Part shown: piece after piece, positions 22,089 through 34,204 of the stretch | Numbering within the stretch: position 1 is the stretch's first letter | How the letters are laid out: every line of letters begins with the position of its first letter | Assembly (NCBI GenBank): GCA_037126765.1 | Contig: JBBCBC010000016.1 | Coordinates: 11,892,728 to 11,956,727, forward strand | Source: Stenogyne calaminthoides | Taxonomy: Eukaryota; Streptophyta; Magnoliopsida; Lamiales; Lamiaceae | Direction: 5' to 3' | Length of the DNA: 64,000 nt | The notes under the pieces: generated by a model | What the model saw: the letters and a program-made list of their open reading frames with translations, nothing else | What the model was told of the DNA's origin: nothing | Databases searched by the model: none | Position numbers and translations under genes: made by a program

Positions 22089-25000
22089 AAAAGAGCAGAA
22101 AAGCAGCAGCATCACCATTCACCAACCTCTGCCTCTAGATGAGCTACGCAGGTATTTATGTTTATGCGATAATTTGGTTTGAGTAGCAACAGTTTCGCGA
22201 ATATGTTGTTATGTTCATTTTTGATTCAGTTTTGCATTAATGTGATAGGAAATTTCGGATGGTTGGGGGATTTAGAACTTGTATGATTATCAGTGGCATA
22301 ACTAAACATTGAGGATTTGTATTGAGGGGGTAACCGAGTCTGATGCACATTTACTCGTTTCCCTATTTCACCAGTTATGTTCCTTCCTTTTTGTGTCTGA
22401 AATTGTTAAGTTGCATCTTTGTGTAGCATAACCTTTGTGCTTAGAAGTTTACTTTGGTATCCCTGGGAATGGTGCAAGGGTATAATGGGTTTGTCTTGGT
22501 GGTCTATCTGGTCTTGTGATGAAAAAATTATGTTTCGGGGTGTTGGGATATATTTTTCTGTCCTTTCCCGAGTACTTGCCAGAATTTTATTGCATTACTG
22601 AAATATTTTCCTTGGACTATAATGTGTTTTTGACGCTTTGACTTTCCATGATTCTAATTTGTGAATTTGAACTTTGTTATACATGTATCAGGACTTGATT
22701 GACATGCGAGGCTGCTATAATCAGTGATGTAAAAGTCTCGACTAGTCCCGCCTAGGCGGCGCTCTAGGCGCTAGGTTGTCGTCGGCCGACCCGATTTTTC
22801 CTAGGCGACTGAGTCGGGAGCTAGACGGCTAAGTCGGGAGCTAGGTGTTCAACACTAAGGTATTATTTGATAATGAGAGACTTTGTTTTTAGAATAAATT
22901 GATGGTAAAACAAAGATTGATAATTTTCACTACACTAAAATTCCAAAACACAAATTTATTTAGCTTTTTTATGTTAAATTAATTTTTTTGTACTCTATAA
23001 TGGATAATAGATATAAGAAAAGGTGTTTCAATTGTTATCTAGATTCAAGAGGTTGTATAATGAATGAATTAATTAATTTTGAAGTGTATTTTTTTTATAA
23101 TATATTGATAAGTAGTAAATAAAACACAATTAGTTGAAAGAAACAAAAGAAAACCGAACCGACTAGTCCCCGATTAATTCCCGCCTAGATGGTCTAGGCG
23201 CTAGGCGGTCCATGTCCGCCCAATTACCGATTTTCGACTTCTGCACCCTTGGCTATGATAGGCTATTGTCTGCTGCAGCCGCAACTGCAAACAGTGTATA
23301 TGGTATTTTGATGATTAGAAGAAGAAATATTTGTATTCTCGACTTCCTTTCATGCAGTAAATTGTTAAAAGAAAATTTGTTTCTGGAATCACCGTGCAAA
23401 TTGGAAACTTAAGTTTTAAAGTCTTTTTTACTTTTATTGGCGTTTAAAATATGAGTTACTTTATAGTAGAACAATTAAAATATTTTTTAATAAAACAACT
23501 AATACTGTCAAATTAATACATTTTAATTAACGATTAAAACTGTTTAAAAAGATACATCTAATCCAAACTAGTTGTACGATAAAACTTGTTTACGTAAGAC
23601 TTTGTCTTAAAATAACTATTAATTGGTGTATCTAGTGCTAGCTGGCCAACTTTACTATTCCTTTAGAATCAGGCACATGGAAGAGCGCTCGAAAGGCAAA
23701 TTTAATTTAATATTTTTTTGAGGAGCTCTTTAGTTCTTAAATTTCACATGGGCAGAAGTATTTCTGTGAGTTGGCAATCGGAAGTGTTTAAAAATATACA
23801 TCCAGGAAAAAAAAGTTCAGGACTTTAAGGGTATGTTCGTTTTGGGCTTATAGTGGGCGTGGAAAATTCTGGACTTCAAAGTCCTTGAATTTTAAAATTC
23901 TATTCAAAAAGTTGAATATGTGTTTGTTGGAGATTTTATAGGATAGAATTGTGTAGGATGGAGAAAAAGTTGATTAATTTGTATTATTATATTATTGTTG
24001 TAATGATTGAATGAATGTGATGTGTTAAAAATTGTGTAAAAGTGAGGGGATTATTATTTGTGAGGATATATAAATAATTTATTATTTCCAGCATGAAGTC
24101 TTCCCATGAACTCTTTGTCTGCATTTCAGCGGTCTCATATATTTCAGACAATTACAATACCATCGGAGTCTCTTCTGAATGAACTTCGGATAGTAGAGGT
24201 GAGCTCAAATAATCGGCTTGATTCTGTTTGTTCCATTTTTTGGCAGTTAGATTTTCTTTAAGTCTTCCCCTATCTATATTGTTGAGACTGAGCCTAACCA
24301 ATTGTGCTTATATAGTATGGAGTGTGCACCATTGTATACTTTTAACATCACGATTTGATACTAAAAAGACTAGGAGTAAATGTTTATATCTTGTTTTTCC
24401 CATGCATGCCTACAGAAGATGTTTAACTTAATCTTTTTCCCCTTTGTGTAGGAGATGAAGAATCGGTATGATGAAAAAAGGTCGAAACTAATTTTTATTC
24501 ACTTTTGAAATAATGCATCACGAGTTCCCTAAACGTGATAACTCCTTAAACTATTTTATCTAAGTATCAAAATTATATTTCACGCTCTCTTGAAATGAGA
24601 ATTGACGGAATTCTTCGATTCATCTAAATCGTCACGTTGAATAATATATACGTTAGCATTATTAATAACCAGATGTGTTTTGAGCAAGTCATTTGGACCC
24701 TAATTCTTCAGGTGATGGGTACCTTAAATTGCTTACAAAAAATACTTTTGTATATAATTGAAATTTAATTAAGCTGACATGTATATTATAATGAGACCGT
24801 TAAGGTGAAACAAAAAATTGTGTCAATTTTGTCTCGAGGGAGCTCATGAAATAAAGGGTTTTTTAAAAAATAATAATAATTTAAGGACCCATCGAAGGAA
24901 ATGTTGATTATTTAGGAACGTTTTGATGCATTATGCCTTTAGTTTTCTTGTTTACACATTTTCTTACCAAATGTTCTATTACTCTGAAGTAATTTTGCAG

Positions 25001-26027
25001 AGAAATTTATGAAGATCTGGTGAAGAGAGAAAAAGAGAAACAACAAAACTGGCTATTTTACTTGGCGTGAGCTGCAAGAAGCCCTTGAGGAATATGATGA
25101 GCAGGCAAATGTTTTCGCCTTCCGCATGAAATCTCTAAAACAAGGACAATCCCGCAGTTTCCTAACACAGTCATCTCGACATCATGCTGCGCAGGTTGTT
25201 TTCTTTATCTTAATGTTATACTTCCTCTGTCCCAATTATATAGATTGATTGGATTTTTCACAAAGATTAAGAATTTTTCTTGAAATGCAAATCAGACAAG
25301 TAAGTTATAACCCTATCTAATAAATGAATTAGTAACATTTACTCTATATGTTAACCAACCTAAATAATTGGGATATCCATAAAAAGGAAAACCACCCGTC
25401 ATTTGTACAACCTAGATGTAGATGCTTATTTTAAGCAATCATGGATATCACGTGAAGCTCAATTTGTTGGAATTGAAGAATTGTTTCTCAGATAGGCATG
25501 CAATCAATAAACCATCTTAACTTGAAAAGTATCAGAATATTGGACAAAAGGAAATTTTCTTTGAATAAGATTCACTCGTCAGTTTGTCTATGCTATTCTT
25601 TATCTGATTGTGATTCTTTTCCAGTTCATCTTGTATTTAATCACTGATTTGAACATGATTACAGCTTTCATTTGTAATTTGCAGGAGATTTCACAAATTC
25701 CTCGTCAAATTCGTATTCTTTCCAAAGGGGAGTAAGAGCAGTCAGCAAATGAGCACCCCTGTTTCCTCCAAATAAATTAGATTCATCTGAGACACCGCAG
25801 ATCGGGCCTTCACCAAGAGTTCAAATTCTGGGAAATTGTTTTAGTGAAAATCCTCAAACAAAACAAGCAGATTTAAACCTTCACCGCTTGTCTCCCGTTG
25901 ATCTGAAATCCTACGAAAAACTTCGGGCAAATGTATCATCAGGACCAATCATCTTAGACACACAATCAGTACTCAAAGAGAGCAATAATACCCCAAAACC
26001 CAGTCCCTTTCCCCCAAATTATCAGTA
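22089..26027 (+). pseudogene. Broken duplicate of the BAR-domain gene
   Basis: Collinear with 42440-48800, introns included. Surviving exons by homology: part of exon 1 (22089-22151, no start codon), exon 2 (22692-22721 plus 23252-23302, split by a transposon), exon 5 (24130-24198), exon 6 (24452-24480), exon 7 (25001-25194) and the first third of exon 10 (25685-26027). Exons 3 and 4 are replaced by about 240 bp of unrelated sequence (23826-24065), and exons 8 and 9 are deleted. Exon 7 has a deletion leading to TGA, and exon 10 has lost a base, giving TAA after 'ILSKGE'. Intron 1 is shortened. It cannot encode the protein, although transcription cannot be excluded. Confidence 0.92.
22722..23251. 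mobile_element. hAT-type MITE inside pseudogene exon 2 (530 bp)
   Basis: The target duplications are GCTATAAT (22714-22721) and GCTATGAT (23252-23259). The intact gene has GCTATGAT at the same place, so the left copy has mutated once. The ends CAGTGATGTAAAAGTC and GACTTCTGCACCCTTG are inverted. Subterminal zones are rich in CCTAGGCG/CGCCTAG motifs. No coding sequence. Excising the element in silico restores exon 2 exactly. Confidence 0.9.
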
Positions 26028-26460
26028 GGAGAAGCAGATAAAAAAAGAGTGGGGGAGCGGATTAAATAGAGTGAGTGTAATTTTATTCATCTGAGTAAAA
26101 CAAAATTCTCTTTACAATAATGCATTTGTGTTCATATGGTAACAAAGACTTGAGAGTCAATTTTCCAATTTTACCTTGCGCGAAAATTTTTGAGAAAATT
26201 TGTTTGACCTACTTCGGTCCATGTGGAATCCGTGAATTTTTAGCCATTTCCAATTTACGCTGATATTTCACATTACAAGAAAGTCTCTTAAAAAAAATAA
26301 CTAGTTAATCGTCACATAAAATCAAATAAATTATTTGGAATATACTACGCACAACAAGTCACCTCGTGAATTAACTAATAACTATTCATTTTGTTGATAA
26401 TATATAGCAAATTTCCTACCCAAATCACACACTTTTGAGCTCTGATCACACTAAACTTTG
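26027..26460. repeat. Flanking duplicate, copy 2 (pairs with 20590-21020)
   Basis: Begins exactly where similarity to BAR exon 10 stops and repeats, in order, the sequence upstream of the pseudogene. This marks the 3' breakpoint of the duplicated segment. Confidence 0.65.
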
Positions 26461-27071
26461 AATCTTTCAACAAAAGTCAAGTCTTGTTTCAGATTAATCA
26501 GATTCAAATCTGTATCAACCTGGGTCAATCTCAAGCAAGCAATATTCATATTTAAAAAAAATTAATTCTCATGGTCGTCACATAGAAATAATTTGATATG
26601 CTCTCATTAATCCATAATTTAATATGCTCAAATTAATCCATGCACGTAACACACCAAATAAAATAAAATAAAATGGGCCGGCCAAACACAATCTGGACCC
26701 ATGTTAAATCTTAAACCCCAATTGATGATTCAAAGACGCCATACACATATTTAAACCAAGAATTCAAAATCAAATTATTCTCCCACCCCAAATAGAAGAA
26801 TGCCAGTTCCACCAAATAAAAAACACACGCTAATTAATAATCCACGGTCTTTCGTTCATATTTACTTAGTTTTAAATTTTGAATTTTGATTAAAAAAAAT
26901 ATAAGGGCCTTGAGGTTTTCTTGGAAATTTTAAGAAGAGCACGATTAATAAAACTCAACCTTTTGTTCAGTACATTTAATTTTAAATCTGGATCAAAACA
27001 CCCTAATACAACAAATATTATACCCTTCCATATATATGGTTGAATATCACATTCCTAATTATAAGTGCTAT
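26461..27071. other. Gene-free stretch
   Basis: AT-rich non-coding sequence between the flanking duplicate and the LTR element. No feature recognised. Confidence 0.5.
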
Positions 27072-28201
27072 TGTTGAGATATTTATAATTTTGATAATTG
27101 TTCAAAACATCTTGTAAAAGGGCAAACTAAGTTGTTTAAATAACTTGTGTTTCTAGACTTAGTTTTGTTTTCACAAGTAACAAGTTGAGGGGGGACTAAG
27201 TTGATCTGATGTTGATGATGATGAAGTTGATCTTGGTCTAATAAGAAGAGTTGAAGTCATCTGATCTGATAAGAGGAGATGAAGTCATCTGATCTGATAA
27301 GAATAGTTGAAGGACCTGATCATATAAGAAGAGCTGAAAGACCCGTTAGACACACAAAGAAGCAGATCAATGAGAAGTCGACATCACATGTACGAATCTG
27401 ATATAAAGTTACGCACAACAGTGTAAAAGGACAAAGAAAAGCTGGAAGCTATTAGAATGAATTTAAATTTACTCTCCAACGATAATATTCGAATTCACAC
27501 TATAAATGCATTGCACTAACTTCATTAGAAGAAAATGGGGAAAGCTGCCAAGTAAACAGAAGAGCTAGATCTTCAAGCATCTCCTTGAAGAACACAAAGA
27601 TATCCAAATTTATCCAAAAATGTTCTAAATTTTATGTAAGCTTAAATGTCATATTCTAAGCTTAGAGAAAATTTCTCAACCTTAGCTTAAAGACTAAAAT
27701 AATGTAAGGAAAAATCTCACCTAGCTGGAAAACAAATAAACCCCTTACCTTTAATTTGGAAGTTTGTAAGTAAATTTAGAAAGGTAGTTGTGAAAATTAG
27801 CCTACAGATTCGGATAGAGGGCTAGATCTTTATAAATTTCTAGTGAGTTGATCTCAGAACAAATCACCCAATTGATAGTGTCCCTTGACATTTAAAAATC
27901 AAGATTCCACTTATTAAAGAATTACCCCATAAAGGGAAGAGTGGATGTAGAAGATGGGTCTTCAAACCACTATAAAAATACTTGTGTATTCTTATTTTCT
28001 TTCTTATAAACTGTCATACATACTTTAACAAATCTGCATAACACACTACTGATCTGATTTCATAATACTGGTTTGATTTCATAATAATTATTTGATTGCA
28101 TAAGATGACGTGTATAACAATATAAGATGACTCACACAATTTTTTTTAAAGTCACCTCCCTTGAGATTTTTTGGGTTTGACTCGATTTTTTGGGACCAAC
28201 A
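27072..28201 (+). mobile_element. 5' LTR of a non-autonomous LTR retrotransposon
   Basis: Starts TGTTGAGATATTTATA and ends GGGACCAACA (TG...CA), about 1130 bp. It is followed two bases later by TGGTATCAGAG (28204-28214), a primer-binding site complementary to initiator tRNA-Met. The interior of the LTR has short direct repeats 'AAGTCATCTGATCTGATAAG' near 27250-27310. The second LTR starts at 28458 with the matching text TGTTGGAATATTTATA. Confidence 0.8.
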
Positions 28202-28457
28202 AGTGGTATCAGAGTAGGAGTTCAAAAGATCACTAACTTTTACTGTGACCACCTGACTGATCTTTTTGAAAAACCATTTGTATTAAAAATTCATATCTTT
28301 CATAAAATTCATAGAGGGTAACAATCATCTTCTCATCATTTTTTCTCATAAGCTTTACATACTCTTCATCACTATCACTTGTTTAACTAACACTGCTATC
28401 TCTTATGGATTTCAGTTCTTAATTAGTTAGTTTTTGTATCATTAAAAAGAGAAAAAA
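28202..28457 (+). mobile_element. Minimal internal region of the LTR element
   Basis: Only 256 bp separates the two LTRs. It holds the primer-binding site at its start and a polypurine tract (AAAAAGAGAAAAAA, 28444-28457) at its end, and no gag or pol. This is the layout of a TRIM/LARD-like non-autonomous element that must borrow all its proteins. Confidence 0.75.
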
Positions 28458-28536
28458 TGTTGGAATATTTATAGTTTTGATGATTGTGCCAAAACACTTT
28501 GTAAAAGGGAAAACTAAGTTGTATTGTTAACTTGTA

Positions 28537-31500
28537 CTAGTATTTTCACCCATGCGATGCATGGATTAAAAATAATGAGAATATTTAAATTCACTTTATT
28601 ATTAAAAGTAATTTTCTATATATATATATAAAAATATAAAATTGTATTAATTGAACACACATATAATATAAATTATCATTAATATAGTTGTGTTATAATA
28701 TGTTATTGAATGATATAATAACTTAGGACCCGTTTGTTATGGCTTGGTAATGAGTTTCATCGAGGAGTCAATCACTAAGAGTTATTGATTGCATTGTTAT
28801 TATTTGATTAGAACATCAATAATGAATATCATGTGAGGTGGGTTGAATGAGTAAGGATAATCAATTGATTACTTCTATTCTCATTACTTGTGTATTAAAA
28901 CTATCAAACAACATCAATATGAGTGATTTTCATTATCTATTTCTATATTACCCCCAGCCAAACGACTCTCTTAATAAATTGGTGTCTAATAAAATAGGAT
29001 TACCAAAAAAAATAAATTGATTGCATGTATAAAGCAAATACACGAACTACTTAAGCAAATACACATTATTCATTTTAAAAGATTTCCTTACGTATAACTT
29101 TTTTTAGTAATCGACTATGTTCATCGCATTTAATTAAAAATTATTTAAGATTGTGCGTAAAAAGTTCATGCTAATCTGGATAAATTAAAAGCAAAATATA
29201 TGATAATTTTTTGTCAATTCGAGTTCACGTTCTTCAAGTATCACTGCTTGTATACATACACACTATCAGTGTTATGCACATTCACTAATACCTTTCGAAA
29301 AATCAAGCATTTTCTTTAACAATGAAAGTGCCTCAAATTCATAGGAAACCTACTCAAAGTTTTTTTTAAGAAATTTAAATATTCAAGAAAATAAACTATA
29401 AAATTTTAAATATACAATTTACTGACAAATCAATACAGTATTCTACATATTTAAATCTGAAAATAACATTTTGATTAACATAGCGCCTCTTATTATTAGA
29501 TGCATTATTATTTGTTTTCGTTACTCTAGCTCGATCATCTCAAAATATTTTAATACATACATTATCTATATTAAAACATTAATTATAATATGGATATAAT
29601 CTAACAACTCTAATGATTGAAAAGAAAATACATCACCCCATCATCTAATACTTATGTAATTGTGTTTAAAATGATTTAATTGAAGTGAAATTATTTTTGC
29701 CAATTAACTTAATAGGCCTGATATCTTAGGAGTCTCGTAGAAGTTGGAACTCTTTTTCCGGCCCATGGAAATTAGTTTTACCAAACAAATAAATACATGT
29801 ATTTGCATAATAAAACCTAATTTTTTTATTGTTATATACATTTAGTAATTACACAGAGATTACACACTGTACATGATGTACACGCGTTAAAAAACTAAAG
29901 AATACTCAATCACCTCACACGCATTTGCCCACTCTCGTTTACAGTTACAACAGAGTCGTTAACAGAAGTATTCTCTTGTAGTGGAATTTGAATAAATAGA
30001 GACCTCCAGAAAAAAGGACAATAAATAATGATTTCCTTAATAGTAAGCTAAAACTGCATTGATCATAATTTTATGTAGTGGAATAGTTGATCTCACATCT
30101 AGGTAGTACGTACATTACTTGACATTGATTGTATCAAATGTCATTTAATTTATACTATTGTGAATTTGAGGCTTAAGCATGTAAATAAAGAATAATTTTC
30201 ATCTGCATCCACATGCATGCACTAATACACATTTGAGTTTGGACAGTTGTGAAAAATGACTTTGGAGAGCGGTTTCAATGTCCAAACTGGACAATAATAA
30301 AAACCACTGTCCAAGAAAAAGCACTTTAGACAACGGTTTTGAATCTGTCCAAGAAGAAAAACACTTAGACAATGGTTTTTTCAACCGTGTCCAAATTCTC
30401 ACTTGAACAATGGTTTTCAACCGCTTGTCTAATAGTTTTTTTTTAAAAAATTAACTTTTTTCAGACAACCACCAAGATCTCTGCTAATAGTTTTTTTTTT
30501 TAAAAAAATTAACTTTTAAAAAGACTACCCCCACCAAGATCTCATATATATATGCACCAAGCCTCCCAATTAATTGAGACAATTATTCGCCTCCCATGGG
30601 GGACCGAACACACGGACCTTGACGCCTGAATGGGATCAATTTCGCCGGCACTTGCTTTTTACGTTTACTTAATGAAATTAATTCTATATGTTTTAAAAAT
30701 TATTTTTTTCTTAGAATTTTTTTAAAATTCTTTATTTCAATTATCTTATTTATTAATTCAATCACATTTTTATATAATAATTTTTTTATATAAATTAAAA
30801 TTAAATTAAATTAAATTAAAATTATATTTTTACTTGTACCTTTAAAAATTTAATTAAAATTAACTTTTGAATTGATCTATTAATTTCAAATACTGAAGAA
30901 GTCGTGGCATCTTCCTATATTTCAACGAGTTTTGGTTTTCTTTTAATTTACAAAGGTCCATAAATTTATTTTTCGGTTTTTTAGTCAAAATGGGTTTGGT
31001 TCAATCCATTTTTTTCAACTAACTTTGAATTTGATTTGCTGCCAATGATTAAATATTTGTGAGTAATATTTATTAAAGTTGGATGGAAGAGAGACAATTG
31101 TTTAAGAGACTTGTTCAAATTTTCCCGTGACGAATGTGAATGGAAAAGAGTGTTACACGAGCTAGGGAGGAGAGAAAATACAATGAAGGATTTTAGAAGT
31201 TAATGTAATTCCCACATGTTAAACGGAATTCTTAAAAAAATTATTAATTTCATTAAGATTAGATTTGAAAATTTTAATTAAACTTTAATTAAAAATAAAA
31301 AAAAATGTACAATAATAAAAGAACTACGAAAAAAAGAGATAGTGAATTTTTAGAGTGGTTAAATAACATTGATCCGAAATTTAATAATGAGAAAGTTAGA
31401 AATTTTGGAAGTTAAAACTTAAAATAAGATTAGTGTAATTAGAAATAAAAAAATTGTAAGATAAAAAAAAAACTGCTCAATGAAGACTGCTCAGTGTAAT

Positions 31501-33315
31501 TATACAAGCTTTATAAAAAAAAAAAAAATTCACTTGGAGAGCGGTTGAACCGCTCTCCAAGTTTTTTTTTTGGACAAATGGTTCAAAACCGCTCTCCAAG
31601 ATTTTGCACAAATGCCGATTATAAACCGTTGTCTAAGATTTGATCTTGGACAAATGGTTTTTAACAAATTTTTTTTTTTAATAGAACCGCTCTCCAAAGG
31701 ACCACTTGGAGAGCTATTCGAAAAAATGGCTGTCCAAGTTGAGCTCTCCAAGCTCAAATGTGTAGTAGTGATGCTTTAAGTTTGAGGATGCATATATAGT
31801 GCAAAATATTCCCTATAACTAGGACTTCTCTAGCATATTCGTGTACCCTAAAATTTTAAATATAAAATACAATTATTTATTGGCTAAAGGATGCTCTCAA
31901 TCCAACATGGGTTGATAAAAAAGAAATTTCTGCATATTTTGCAAGTCAAAAACATCAATTCTTATTTGAATTTTATTGCAGGTTTAATAGAATAAGGGTG
32001 CAGAAAAATCTTCTCAGAAGAGTGTTTGAAGCAACAAATTCAATATCAACAACTCTACATTTGAATGGTAAGCTGGCAAAAGGACCCTATGAATGGTTTT
32101 TTTTTTTTTTGAAGAAATACTTACAGAGCAATTAATATAGCAATTTATGAATTTAGTAAAGATCGAAACTGCTATTTCAATATATTAACCTTACAGCCTA
32201 CTTGAACCTATTCAACATTATCATTTCAAATGATTTATGCTGCAAAACAAAAATAAAAAGGTAGTTTTAAAATTGGAGATTATTCATTTAATAGATTTGT
32301 TGAGTAACTCTTACCGCTGTTGTCAAAATCACAAAATGTTTACAGTTCTCATTTATTTAGAGTCTTTTGATGCTCTATTGTTGAAGTAAGCTGATTTGTA
32401 TCATGCAACACATGTGCTAGCTTAAAAACTGGAACCATGAGTATGATAAAATTGTCAAATTAGAAACTTAATAACGATTAGGTTCATTTGATTGAGAATT
32501 CAACTATGATGTGATATATGAAACATGTATTCATACTTCGTTAAGACTTAAATTCTTCGAGACAGTATTACTAACAGTTCAACGTTGATATTTTTGGTGA
32601 TAAAAAAGTTAAAATGGTTAACTTCTAATTTATTGAAATTTTTGTAATTTAATTTTCATTGTACCATGCTCTCTACCTTCCATTTCAGAAAACAGGTGTG
32701 CCATCGCTGGTTGGATCTTCAAGGCCAATTCTGTTTGTGAAGACTTATTCCTGACAAACCTGAAGTGTGCAACACTTGCAATAATTATGTATGGAATAAA
32801 TATATTATTATCTGGAATGAATAATCAGAAAATTAAATATATAGTCTAAATCAATACATTTAAGCATAAATTAGAAGAGCCGACCTTCCAACGCCTTGTG
32901 ATAGTGGAAAGAAAGTTAACTGAACTAACAGGTATTTATAGTATCCCAAAGGAAGCTGAACAATCAGCTGATTTGAAGTTTAAAAATTAAAATTCAGGCG
33001 GGATTAGGGTTTATTTATTTAATTATGACTACAGCTGGCTTATTGTACTCTGTGCATGCTTTTTCAGGAAACAATTAGACTGATTATGTATTTACTATGT
33101 GTTTACTTTTTCTAATTTAAAATATATTTTAAACGATGTTGCAGAAGCAACAATGATAGAATACAAAATGGTCATACCTTATTGTTGAATTGAAACGGTC
33201 CATGCGAAAAATGGTGCGTGCAATGCACAGTTACGCTATACAGCGTGTAACCTTCACGCGCTACAGAAACTATTCTCATTTTGAACAACAAGTGCTGTTT
33301 TTATATATTTATAGA
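28537..33315 (-). mobile_element. Non-autonomous Helitron (minus strand)
   Basis: On the minus strand the element starts 5'-TCTATAAATATATAAAAAC (at 33315) and ends with a hairpin CCATGC-ATC-GCATGG, then TGAAAATA, then CTAG (28540-28537). It sits between host A and T: removing it rejoins 'AACTTGTA' to 'TTTCTAGAC', which matches the other LTR. There is no target duplication, as expected for Helitrons. The span is 4779 bp, of which 1551 bp is a nested CACTA element. I found no Rep/helicase frame. The remaining interior (about 28565-30216 and 31774-33300) is AT-rich without a recognisable gene. Confidence 0.8.
30220..31770. mobile_element. Non-autonomous CACTA element, copy 1
   Basis: Terminal inverted repeats CACTAATACACATTTGAG and CTCAAATGTGTAGTAGTG, with a 3-bp target duplication ATG (30217-30219 and 31771-31773). 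The subterminal 150-400 bp carry repeated motifs in both orientations, such as CTTGGAGAGCGGTT and TTGGACAATGGTTTT, as expected for CACTA transposase binding sites. The frames at 30199-30420 and 31530-31779 merely translate these repeats. No TNP1/TNP2-like coding region. Confidence 0.88.
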
Positions 33316-34204
33316 TTTCTAGACTTAGTTTTGTTTTATAGGTAACAAGTTGCGGGGGTACTAAGCTAATATGATGCTGATCAAATGTTGATGAAGTTGA
33401 TTCGGATCTGATAAGAATAGCTGAAGTCATCTGATCTGATAAGAAGAATTGAAGTCATCTGATCAAATAAGAAGAGTTGAAAAATTCTTTAGACACACAA
33501 ATATGCAGACCAATGAGAAGGCAACAATACATGTACGAATCTGACATAAAGCTGTGTGCAACAATGCAAAAGGACAAAGAAAGATATGGAAGCTAATTAG
33601 TATGTATTTGAATTTACACTCCAACATAATATTCAAAACCGCACTATAAATACATTGCAGTACCTTCATTAGAAGAAAAATGGAGAAAGCTACCAGGTGA
33701 ACAAGAGAGCCAAATCTTTAAGCACCTCCATTGAAAAACAAATAGTATGAAATATCCAAATTTATTCAAGAATCTTTTAAATTATATTTAAGCATAAATG
33801 TCATATTCTAAACTTATAGAGATTATCCCAACCTTAGCTTGAAGACTAAAACAATGTAAGGGAAAACCTCACCTAGTTGAAAAACAAGCAAACTCCTTAT
33901 CTTTAAAGTTAGGAAGTTTGTAAGCAAATCTAGAAAGTTAGTTGTGAAAACTAGCTTATAGATTGAGATAGAGGGACAAAACACTGCAAACTTCTAGTGA
34001 ACTGATCTCACGAAGAGATCACTCAATTGATGGTGTCCCTTGGCACTTAAAAATCAAGATTTCTAGGATTAAGAAATTACCCCATGAAGGGAAGAGTGGT
34101 TGTAGAAGTTGGGCCTTCGAACCACTATAAAAATATTTGTATGTTCTTGTTTGCTTTCTTATAAACTGTCATATTTAATTTAGGAATTCTGCATAACATA
34201 CTAA

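Larger units (their letters stand above)
28458..34204 (+). mobile_element. 3' LTR, split by a Helitron and truncated
   Basis: The LTR copy runs from 28458 to 28536, is interrupted by 28537-33315, and resumes at 33316 (TTTCTAGACTTAG) to about 34204. It matches 27072-28040 throughout. The last ~160 bp of the LTR is missing because another LTR retrotransposon begins at 34205. Confidence 0.75.

Noticed and set aside
30199..30420. 73-aa minus-strand open frame
   Set aside because: It translates the subterminal repeats of the CACTA element.
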